Source: Leptolinea sp964397625 (GTDB lineage Bacteria > Chloroflexota > Anaerolineae > Anaerolineales > Anaerolineaceae). From it: a stretch of DNA of 64,000 bases. The stretch covers positions 38,919 through 102,918 of the forward strand of contig CAYNJT010000002.1 of NCBI GenBank assembly GCA_964397625.1, given 5' to 3'. Positions within the stretch are counted from its first letter, which is position 1; each line of letters starts with the position of its first letter. Below the pieces are notes generated by a model, which was given only the letters and a program-made list of their open reading frames with translations, searched no databases and was not told the origin of the DNA. Positions 54,921-62,345 of this stretch are shown here, piece after piece. Made by a program: the position numbers and the translations under genes.

Positions 54921-56160
54921 GAGATGGTCTCCGAGTCTGTAAAGTTTTATTTGACTTAATTATAGTGACAGAATAATCTTCCGGCACAACATCCGGGCCA
55001 ACCATGCCCCCGGGCATTATGGTTATTCCAGCCGGAACCATGCTGTTCTTTCCTACCATGGAGATCTCTTTATGATCCGGTGATCCGATCTGGCAGTTGG
55101 CATCAATTTGGACACGTTTATCCAAAATGGTATTGAATAGACAGTTATCTGGTCCAATAACCGAATCTGTAAGGATGATTGAATTTTCTATTACCGTGTT
55201 GCTGCCCACGATAACACCCGGTGAGAGGATGCTGTGGCTTACCCGGGCGTTGTTTGAGATGACACAACCGTCCGCGATCAGGCTATTCTCTACCACAGCA
55301 TTCTGGCAGATGCGCATGGGCGGTTGTTCTTCGGTGCGAGTGTGTATTACCCAATTGCGGTTGTTTAAATCCAGTGAGGGAGGATCGTTAAGTAAATCCA
55401 TATGCGCCTGCCAATATGAATCCACGGTACCAACATCAACCCAATATCCATCATAAGGAAACGCATAGACTTTTCGACCTCTGGCAATTAAGCGGGGAAT
55501 GATATCTTTTCCAAAATCATGAGAAGAATTCTGGTTTTGATGATCTGCCCATAGCGCCGCATCAAGGAATTCCGTTTTGAAAAGATAAATTCCCATGTTC
55601 ACAAGATTTGATTCGGGTTTGGCCGGTTTTTCGATGAATCCTGTAACACGCTGGTTTTCATCCACGGTGACAATACCAAAACGGGACGCTTCTTCCATGG
55701 GAACATGGATGGTTCCCATGGTCATATCGGCATCATGCGAAAGATGAAAGTCAATCATCGGTTCATAATTCATGGTGTATACATGATCGCCTGAAAGGAT
55801 CAGCAACAGATCTGGGTCGCCGCGTTTTATGAAGCTGAAGTTTTGTTGCACGGCATCGGCAGTACCATTGAACCAACTGGTCTGTTTAGCTTTGTAAGGT
55901 GTATAGATGCGTACTCCGCCGGTAAAGTCACGGTTTAAGTCCCATGGGCCGCCAGATCCAATATGCTCAATCAAAGAGTGCGGCCGGTACTGGGCAATGA
56001 TTAAAACGTCAAAAATACGGGAATTTACACAATTTGAAAGAGGGAAATCGATAATCCTGTACTTTCCAGCGTATGGAACGGCAGGTTTGGTGCGCTTGGA
56101 GGTTAGTACACCCAGGCGAGTGCCTTCGCCGCCGGCTAATATGATGGAGCGAATTTTCAT
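54910..56160 (-). CDS. glgC: glucose-1-phosphate adenylyltransferase
   Basis: 416 residues. ILAGGEGTRLGVLT (nucleotide loop), RIIDFPLSNCVNSRI, WFNGTADAVQQN and FIEKPAKP, then a C-terminal left-handed beta helix. It makes ADP-glucose for glycogen synthesis. A 4-nt overlap with glgA upstream and 11 nt with malQ downstream indicate one operon. Confidence 0.97.
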   Translation of the reverse strand: MKIRSIILAGGEGTRLGVLTSKRTKPAVPYAGKYRIIDFPLSNCVNSRIFDVLIIAQYRPHSLIEHIGSGGPWDLNRDFTGGVRIYTPYKAKQTSWFNGTADAVQQNFSFIKRGDPDLLLILSGDHVYTMNYEPMIDFHLSHDADMTMGTIHVPMEEASRFGIVTVDENQRVTGFIEKPAKPESNLVNMGIYLFKTEFLDAALWADHQNQNSSHDFGKDIIPRLIARGRKVYAFPYDGYWVDVGTVDSYWQAHMDLLNDPPSLDLNNRNWVIHTRTEEQPPMRICQNAVVENSLIADGCVISNNARVSHSILSPGVIVGSNTVIENSIILTDSVIGPDNCLFNTILDKRVQIDANCQIGSPDHKEISMVGKNSMVPAGITIMPGGMVGPDVVPEDYSVTIIKSNKTLQTRRPSHEL

Positions 56161-57632
56161 TTACTTTTCCAGAGGTTAATGTAGGTATTTGCATACCGTG
56201 CAGCGGAGTTTTTCCAGGAAAAATCTGATTTCATTCCATTCTTTTGGATCTTCTGCCACGCGGATTGATTTATATAGAGGTTGAGTGCTCGTTCAACAGC
56301 TTTCGCGCAAGATTCAGCAGTTGCTTCTGAAAACAGGAATCCAGTCTGGTCTTTATCAGGTTCGGTGTCCAGTATGGTATCTCCCAAACCACCGGTGTTA
56401 CGGGCTACAGGCACGCATCCATATCGCATGGAAATCATTTGGGTCAGACCGCAGGGTTCATAGCGAGATGGAATCAGGATCATATCACCAGCACTGTAAA
56501 GTTGATGGGAAAGGGCCTGATCAAAGCGCTGTAAGAAGCGGAACCTCTCTGGAAATTCATCTTCCAGAGATTTGCACGCATCCTCTAGGAGAGAATCACC
56601 CACACCCAGGATGATCGCCTGGAACTTTCTCTCTGTTAGATTACGCAGCGCGTCAATTGCCAGGTCAATTCCCTTTTGTTGATCGATACGTGAGATCATA
56701 ATGATCAACGGGGTACGCGGATCATATTCCAATCCGAGGCGGGTTAATATCTCCTGTTTGTTTTTCCCTCTGCCAGAAAGGCTTAATTTTGTATACGTTG
56801 AAACAAGGAACTTATCCCTTGCTGGATTCCAGATTTTTGTATCCAATCCATTCAGAATCCCGCTAACTTTCTCCTTGCATGTGAAGAGGAAACCATCCAG
56901 ACCGCAGCCGAACTCCGGGGTCAAAATCTCGCGGGCGTACCCGGGTGAAACAGCAATAATCTGATCCACGGCAGCCATTCCCATTGGAAGGGGGATGGAT
57001 CTGGCCCATTTTGGAAGGCGAAAATCTTTGCTTTCTGGAATCCCCATTTCTTTTAAGCCGGCCTGCGTACCGCCTCCCATAAAAGGAAGGTTATGCACAC
57101 CAAGAATGGTTTTGGTTTTTGAGAACACAGAGGCATAATCCTCATTTTCTCTTAGCAGGTAAGGGATCAGAGCTGTGTGCCAGTCATTGGCATGTAAAAT
57201 ATCAGGTATCCAGGATTGCAGCCGGCAAAACTCAATCACCGCGAGAGAAAAATAGGCAAATTTCTTTCCATCGACAACCGCGTTCGGGTCATATACAGCA
57301 CCGTTGGCTGGCAGGGGTTCACCCGATACCAGGTAAACGGGAAACGTCAAATCGTTGCATAGGTAAATATCTGCCGGGATACTGCCTTCGGCGCCTGCCA
57401 CAGGAAACGTGAGTATCTTTTCAAAATGGAACTGGGAGGATTGAATCCGGCTGTGGAAAGGAATGATCAAGCGTATATCCAACGCCGGAAGGCCGGGTGT
57501 GGTTTTGAAATAATTAATCAAAGCCGGTGGAAGAGAACCGGCTACGTCTCCCAATCCACCGACTTTAATGAAAGGTTCCGCTTCTGAAGCTGTTACCAGA
57601 ACTTTTATAATTTCCGAAGGTTTTACAGGCAT
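56157..57632 (-). CDS. glgA: glycogen synthase (ADP-glucose)
   Basis: 491 residues, GT5. FIKVGGLGDVAGSLP is the ADP-glucose-binding KxGGL motif, HANDWHTAL follows, and the C-terminal IPSRYEPCGLTQMI and NTGGLGDTI hold the conserved Glu and loop. It elongates alpha-1,4-glucan. An AGGG sits eight bases before the ATG. No branching enzyme gene is in the window. Confidence 0.97.
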   Translation of the reverse strand: MPVKPSEIIKVLVTASEAEPFIKVGGLGDVAGSLPPALINYFKTTPGLPALDIRLIIPFHSRIQSSQFHFEKILTFPVAGAEGSIPADIYLCNDLTFPVYLVSGEPLPANGAVYDPNAVVDGKKFAYFSLAVIEFCRLQSWIPDILHANDWHTALIPYLLRENEDYASVFSKTKTILGVHNLPFMGGGTQAGLKEMGIPESKDFRLPKWARSIPLPMGMAAVDQIIAVSPGYAREILTPEFGCGLDGFLFTCKEKVSGILNGLDTKIWNPARDKFLVSTYTKLSLSGRGKNKQEILTRLGLEYDPRTPLIIMISRIDQQKGIDLAIDALRNLTERKFQAIILGVGDSLLEDACKSLEDEFPERFRFLQRFDQALSHQLYSAGDMILIPSRYEPCGLTQMISMRYGCVPVARNTGGLGDTILDTEPDKDQTGFLFSEATAESCAKAVERALNLYINQSAWQKIQKNGMKSDFSWKNSAARYANTYINLWKSK

Positions 57633-57650
57633 AGGTTTTTCCCTGTTCTA

Positions 57651-59630
57651 TCAGGCTGATTCAACCATTTCGATATAATCCTTCGAGATAACATCCTTCA
57701 TGGACGCACCTAGTGTTTTTAACAGGTCTTCGGAAAGATGAGCTTTCTTTTCGGCATCCTGTTGGCTCCACGTGCGACTCTTGACTTCCAGGAATGATCC
57801 AAGGCGTGGAAGATCAAAACTATCCACATTAATAAAGAACTCGGTTTCTTTATAAATAACCAGATAACGCATGCGATTCTTTTCAATTTCTATCATACGG
57901 GTGGGTTTGAAGTACTCGCGGTAGAAACGCAAGCTTTGTGTTGCCGGAGCCAGGAACCGGCTTCGAGAGAGGAGGACATCCTCGCGGAAGGGGTGCTCAC
58001 GAGTCTGGCCAACCAGTGTCAATCGATTGCGAACCCCTGAAATTTCACCGGAGCTTTCAACAGTATGATCCTCACGATAACGAACATAACCCTGGGACGG
58101 ATCATCAAACTTCATATAGGTATCGAACTGGCGGTAATGGCGGGTGCGTTTGACGACGATCTCTGAATTATTCATGATGGCGGAAATGATCTTTTCCGTG
58201 GAAGGAATGGCAACTTTAGCCTGGACTTCAAAACTCTCTTCCTCTGTGGCGCCGCCAATGGCGATCAGCTTTGATAGAACTGATTGTTCACGATCAATGA
58301 GGAAGCGGTCTATTCGCCTTGCATACTCGCGGCCATCTTTGACAAGAGCAGTTTCATCCAGAGTAAGCAATTTCCGGTCCTGCATTACCCAACGGCCGTT
58401 AACCATGACATCAGACACGTCACTGGCTTTGGCCGCATAGATTAACTGCGCGTAGACATTATGCGGGTCGCGTTCAAAACGCGGGGAATTGTGCAATGGA
58501 GAAAGATCAACCAGTATGAAATCAGCTCGCTTTCCAGGAACAAGCGAGCCGGTAAGATGGCCAATATGCAGTGCTTCGGCACCCAAACGGGTGGCCATGA
58601 GCAGGGTCGTGCGCGCGGGTAAAGCGGTGGGGTCGCCTGAACTGACTTTTGCAAGGAAGGATGCCAGCCTCATTTCCTCAAACATATCCAAATCGTTGTT
58701 AGAAGCAGGTCCATCTGTACCAATTCCCACTTTTGCACCTAAATCGAGCATGCGTTTTACCGGAGCGATTCCCGAGGCAAGTTTCATGTTGGAAGAAGGA
58801 TTATGAGCAATACCGGCGTTTAAATGCTGCAAGGTGCGGATTTCACCTTCATCGATATGGACACAATGAGCCGCAATCACTTTGGCATCAAACAGGTTGT
58901 GTTTCTTCATGTAAGGAATGACGGGCATTCCGTGCTCGTTTCGCATGTTTTCAACTTCACCGGCGGTTTCTGCCAGGTGAGTGTGCAATGGAACATCGAA
59001 CTCAACAGCCAGCTTTGCTGACGCGCTCAGAATTTCGGCGGTGCAAGTGTATGGAGCGTGCGGGGCGACGGCGGGGACAATCAGGTCGTTATCTTTCCAC
59101 TTGATAATGAAATCCCTGGCCATGGCTAAAGATTCTTCAAACGATTTGGCATCTGGAGCGGGGAATTTCATAACAGATTGCCCGCAAACACCCCTTAGAC
59201 CAGCCTCTTCTGTGGCCTTGGCTACATCGTCCTCAAAGTAATACATATCGGCAAAGCTGGTTACACCAGAGCGGATCATTTCAGCGCAAGCCAACTTTGT
59301 TCCCAATTGAACAAAATCCGGTGAAACAAATTCACGTTCCACCGGCATCATGTACCCCATCAGCCAGACATCCAGCCGTAAATCATCTGCCAATCCGCGA
59401 AGCAGGGTCATGGGGACGTGCGTGTGCGCGTTAATCAGTCCGGGCATGAGAACTTTAAGCTGGCAGTCCATTTTATTGGCGGAAGAATATTCTTTTAAAA
59501 TATCCGCTTCCAACCCTACAGCCGCGATCGAATTCCCCGAAACAGCCACCGCTCCGGGTTCAAATTTATGAAATTCTTCATCCATCGTTACTACGACCGC
59601 GTTGGTGAGGATTAGATCAACAGTTTTCAT
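57651..59630 (-). CDS. amidohydrolase (MtaD/SAH-deaminase type) fused to a CYTH-like domain
   Basis: 659 residues, far longer than the ~430 usual for MtaD/SsnA enzymes. Residues 1-~440 are an amidohydrolase: metal ligands in AHTHVPM (His69, His71), a THLAE His, AAHCVHIDEGE and GTDGPASNN. Members deaminate methylthioadenosine, S-adenosylhomocysteine or related purines. Residues ~465-655 resemble a CYTH (triphosphate tunnel) domain: EVQAK where ExExK is usual, VRYREDH, KNRMRYLV and LGSFLEVKSRTW. The middle Glu of the first motif is Gln, so catalysis by the tunnel may be lost or changed. AAAGGAC precedes the ATG. Encoded between cinA and glgA with short gaps (12 and 18 nt). Confidence 0.8.
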   Translation of the reverse strand: MKTVDLILTNAVVVTMDEEFHKFEPGAVAVSGNSIAAVGLEADILKEYSSANKMDCQLKVLMPGLINAHTHVPMTLLRGLADDLRLDVWLMGYMMPVEREFVSPDFVQLGTKLACAEMIRSGVTSFADMYYFEDDVAKATEEAGLRGVCGQSVMKFPAPDAKSFEESLAMARDFIIKWKDNDLIVPAVAPHAPYTCTAEILSASAKLAVEFDVPLHTHLAETAGEVENMRNEHGMPVIPYMKKHNLFDAKVIAAHCVHIDEGEIRTLQHLNAGIAHNPSSNMKLASGIAPVKRMLDLGAKVGIGTDGPASNNDLDMFEEMRLASFLAKVSSGDPTALPARTTLLMATRLGAEALHIGHLTGSLVPGKRADFILVDLSPLHNSPRFERDPHNVYAQLIYAAKASDVSDVMVNGRWVMQDRKLLTLDETALVKDGREYARRIDRFLIDREQSVLSKLIAIGGATEEESFEVQAKVAIPSTEKIISAIMNNSEIVVKRTRHYRQFDTYMKFDDPSQGYVRYREDHTVESSGEISGVRNRLTLVGQTREHPFREDVLLSRSRFLAPATQSLRFYREYFKPTRMIEIEKNRMRYLVIYKETEFFINVDSFDLPRLGSFLEVKSRTWSQQDAEKKAHLSEDLLKTLGASMKDVISKDYIEMVESA

Positions 59631-59642
59631 TTTGTCCTTTCT

Positions 59643-60803
59643 CTACATTTTTGATTGATTGGTTTTATTGTATAGATATCGCCGGATAAAATCCAGTAAC
59701 ATGTTTTCAGCCCATAATTCTGCCAGGTCGGGGTGCCCTCCGTGAGAGCGGGTTACTGATTTTTCTCCATCGGGAGAATGCAGGGTCATGGAAAGGTTGG
59801 TCTGGTTTGTTACCCTGAAAAGGTCAGCCCGTACGATGATTTCATATCCAGATGTTTTGGCTATCTCCAATTCCGGCGATGAAGGATCATCCTCCGACGA
59901 GGAGAACACATAAATTTGACGGGGTGAGAGTTTTTCTGTTCTCAACTCCAATCCATGAGAAAATCCATGGAGTAAAAGGAAAGCCCGCCAGTCATTATCC
60001 AGCAATTGGCGGTTTACCGCCTGTTCAAGGGTGACCTCATCGTCACCAAAGTACGAATTGCCAATTCGCCGAATTACATCGGCATAGACCTGGCTGACCA
60101 TGCGGTTGGCTTCTTCTTCTGAATTCGCACGGGCAGTTATGCGAATATCGGTTGTGCCAGGATGCGCCAGCAATCCGACGGTCGGGTTGGCGCCTGATTC
60201 AAGATCGGAAACCCATTCGTCTATCTGGGATTCTCCGGCACCTGCGGCGTGAACAACAACTGATTTGAAAACTGACTGTAGTTGAAAACGTTGGTGTAAC
60301 AATGGCAAAACATGGTCACTCAGCAGTGTCTCCAATTCACGGGGGACTCCCGGTAGAGAGATTACGATACTTCCACTGATCTCAATATAAAAGGCGGGAG
60401 CTGTTCCGACGGGATTGGTTATGGCTACAGCCCCCTGAGGAATGAAAGCCTGCCGGCGATTGTTTTCAGTTGGAATTCGGCCATACCGGCGGAATCTTTC
60501 TTGAATCTGTTCCCAGAGCTCCTCATGGAATTCTGGTTCAACTCCGGCGGCCATGGCTACCGCATCGCGGGTGGGGTCATCAACGGTAGGGCCAAGCCCA
60601 CCTGAGGTGATGACAATATCCGCCCTGGATGCGGCATCTTTAACAGCCTGTGCGATCCGGGTGGGATTGTCACCAATAATTGTTGCCCGATAAAAATCAA
60701 TTCCTGCTTTTCTGAGCTGACAGGCTAAATAGCGCGTGTTTGTATCCTGAATTTCTCCGAGAAGCAGTTCTGTTCCAATAGCGATGGTCTCTGCAATAGG
60801 CAT
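59643..60803 (-). CDS. CinA-like protein with divergent C-terminal domain
   Basis: 386 residues. The N-terminal half is the molybdopterin-binding-like MoCF domain: AIGTELLLGEIQDTNT, ITSGGLGPTVDDPTRDA and SLPGVPRELE. The middle KOW-like part is present. The C-terminal third does not show the usual conserved nicotinamide-nucleotide amidase pattern (an SxxAESCTGG-type motif is absent) and instead carries a diverged sequence. Nucleotide-pyrophosphatase activity of the N-terminal domain may remain. First gene of the operon with the amidohydrolase and glycogen genes. Confidence 0.8.
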   Translation of the reverse strand: MPIAETIAIGTELLLGEIQDTNTRYLACQLRKAGIDFYRATIIGDNPTRIAQAVKDAASRADIVITSGGLGPTVDDPTRDAVAMAAGVEPEFHEELWEQIQERFRRYGRIPTENNRRQAFIPQGAVAITNPVGTAPAFYIEISGSIVISLPGVPRELETLLSDHVLPLLHQRFQLQSVFKSVVVHAAGAGESQIDEWVSDLESGANPTVGLLAHPGTTDIRITARANSEEEANRMVSQVYADVIRRIGNSYFGDDEVTLEQAVNRQLLDNDWRAFLLLHGFSHGLELRTEKLSPRQIYVFSSSEDDPSSPELEIAKTSGYEIIVRADLFRVTNQTNLSMTLHSPDGEKSVTRSHGGHPDLAELWAENMLLDFIRRYLYNKTNQSKM

Positions 60804-60846
60804 AGGTTGATCAATAGTTCGTTCTTTACGGTAGAATTGAAAGCTA

Positions 60847-60874
60847 GTGTAGCACGAAACTTGAAAAAATCAAA
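60847..60874 (-). promoter_or_regulatory. promoter of the cinA-glycogen operon
   Basis: On the minus strand TTGATT (60869-60874) and TACACT (60847-60852) are 16 nt apart, about 43 nt upstream of the cinA ATG. It could drive all five genes down to malQ, since no terminator is seen between them. Confidence 0.55.
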
Positions 60875-60982
60875 AGTCAGGTTAGAACCGGAAGTATAAC
60901 CTTTTCATTTTTTTTCAAAATTGTCTTACCCTTTCGGGTTCATCCTTTCGTTACATATTTTGGAAAATTGCCGGGGATCGAT

Positions 60983-61360
60983 ATGACGGGACATAATCAA
61001 TTGATTGGAAAATGGGGCGAGGAACAAGCCCTGAACTACGTTGAAACCCACGGATACACTGTCCTGTTCAGGAATTGGAAATCACCCTATGGAGAATTGG
61101 ATCTAATTTGCCAAAAGAATGGCATTATTACCTTTTTCGAAGTGAAAACCAGGTCCGGTATAGCGTTTGGATGGCCAGAAGAAGCTGTAACCAGGAATAA
61201 ACAGGAGCATTTAATCAATTCAGCATTGGCATTTATTGATGAACATCCAGAATTTCTTAAAAATCCCTGGCAGATTGATGTAATTGCTATATTGGTAGAG
61301 TCTTATAGTTGGAAAAACTTCTATTTGCAACATTACGAAAACGCGGTGAATGGCGAATGA
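60983..61360 (+). CDS. YraN/UPF0102 family nuclease-like protein
   Basis: 125 residues from ATG 60983. Restriction-endonuclease-like fold: GKWGEEQALNYVETHGY, NWKSPYGELDLICQKNG and FFEVKTRSG give the E...D...ExK pattern. The function is unknown; the family is often linked to DNA or RNA metabolism. An alternative TTG at 60968 adds five residues. Its stop overlaps the miaA start as ATGA. Confidence 0.85.
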   Translation: MTGHNQLIGKWGEEQALNYVETHGYTVLFRNWKSPYGELDLICQKNGIITFFEVKTRSGIAFGWPEEAVTRNKQEHLINSALAFIDEHPEFLKNPWQIDVIAILVESYSWKNFYLQHYENAVNGE

Positions 61361-62301
61361 GAAAACAAAAACCTGTAATCGTTATTGTTGGCCCAACCGC
61401 CAGCGGTAAAACGGAGGTCTCTATTGAGCTGGCCGAAAAATTCAACGGAGAGATCATTTCAGCAGATTCGCGGCAGTTTTATGAAGAAATGGATATAGGC
61501 ACGGCAAAACCTACCAAAGCGGAACTATCACGAGTGCCCCATCACCTGATCAATGTTGCCAGGCCAGAAGAGATCTGGTCACTTGCCCGGTTTAAAGAGA
61601 CCTCACTGGGTTGCATCGCTGAGATTCAAAAAAAGGAAAAATTGCCGTTTGTTGTCGGGGGCACAGGCCAGTATATCTGGGGACTGGTGGAAGGCTGGAC
61701 AATCCCATCCGAGCCTGTAAACCAGAAATTACGTGAATGCCTGGAAGATTGGAGCAAAGAACTTGGCGCGGAAGAAATTCATTCGGTACTTAAAAAATTG
61801 GACCCATCGGCCGCCGCCTTTATTCAGGTTGAAAATGTTCGTCGCAACATTAGGGCTCTGGAAGTGATTTTCAACAGCGGCCGGCGCTTTTCTGAACAAC
61901 GGTTAAAACAACCGCCTGAAGGTTTACGCTTCATAATTCTGGGGATTCAATGGGATAGGCCTTCACTATATGAACGAGTGGACAAAAGAATTGAAATCAT
62001 GATGAATGTCGGTTTCGTTGAGGAAGTACGCCACCTTATCAATTCTGGTGTCGATCCCCAATCTTCCGCGTTATCTGCCATTGGTTATAAAGAGATCACC
62101 GGCTATCTTTTGGGTAAACATTCCCTTGACGACGCCGTGGTTTTAATGAAGCGCAACACACGTCAATACATCCGCCGACAGGCAAACTGGTTCAAGATAA
62201 ATGATCCCCGTATAAAATGGTTTCCGGCAGGGGAGAACCTCGCCGGGCGAATGGGTGATTATTTACAATCAGTGTTGGAGCAAGATTTTATTTCAAAATA
62301 A
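61357..62301 (+). CDS. miaA: tRNA dimethylallyltransferase
   Basis: 314 residues from ATG 61357. GPTASGKTE is the P-loop, ISADSRQFYEEMDIGTAKP is diagnostic, and GGTGQYIW and RNTRQYIRRQANWF follow. It prenylates A37 of tRNAs reading UNN codons. The start overlaps the yraN stop by 4 nt; an upstream in-frame start at 61309 would overlap yraN further and is not favoured. Confidence 0.96.
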   Translation: MRKQKPVIVIVGPTASGKTEVSIELAEKFNGEIISADSRQFYEEMDIGTAKPTKAELSRVPHHLINVARPEEIWSLARFKETSLGCIAEIQKKEKLPFVVGGTGQYIWGLVEGWTIPSEPVNQKLRECLEDWSKELGAEEIHSVLKKLDPSAAAFIQVENVRRNIRALEVIFNSGRRFSEQRLKQPPEGLRFIILGIQWDRPSLYERVDKRIEIMMNVGFVEEVRHLINSGVDPQSSALSAIGYKEITGYLLGKHSLDDAVVLMKRNTRQYIRRQANWFKINDPRIKWFPAGENLAGRMGDYLQSVLEQDFISK

Positions 62302-62303
62302 AG

Positions 62304-62334
62304 ACAGAGCCGGTCCATTTCTGACCGGCTCTGT
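62304..62334. terminator. inverted-repeat terminator between miaA and ftsH
   Basis: A perfect 12-bp stem (62304-62315 with 62323-62334) and a 7-nt loop. The minus-strand side has CTTTATTTT after it; the plus-strand side has no T-run, so it mainly serves ftsH. Confidence 0.7.
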
Positions 62335-62345
62335 TCAACTATTCT

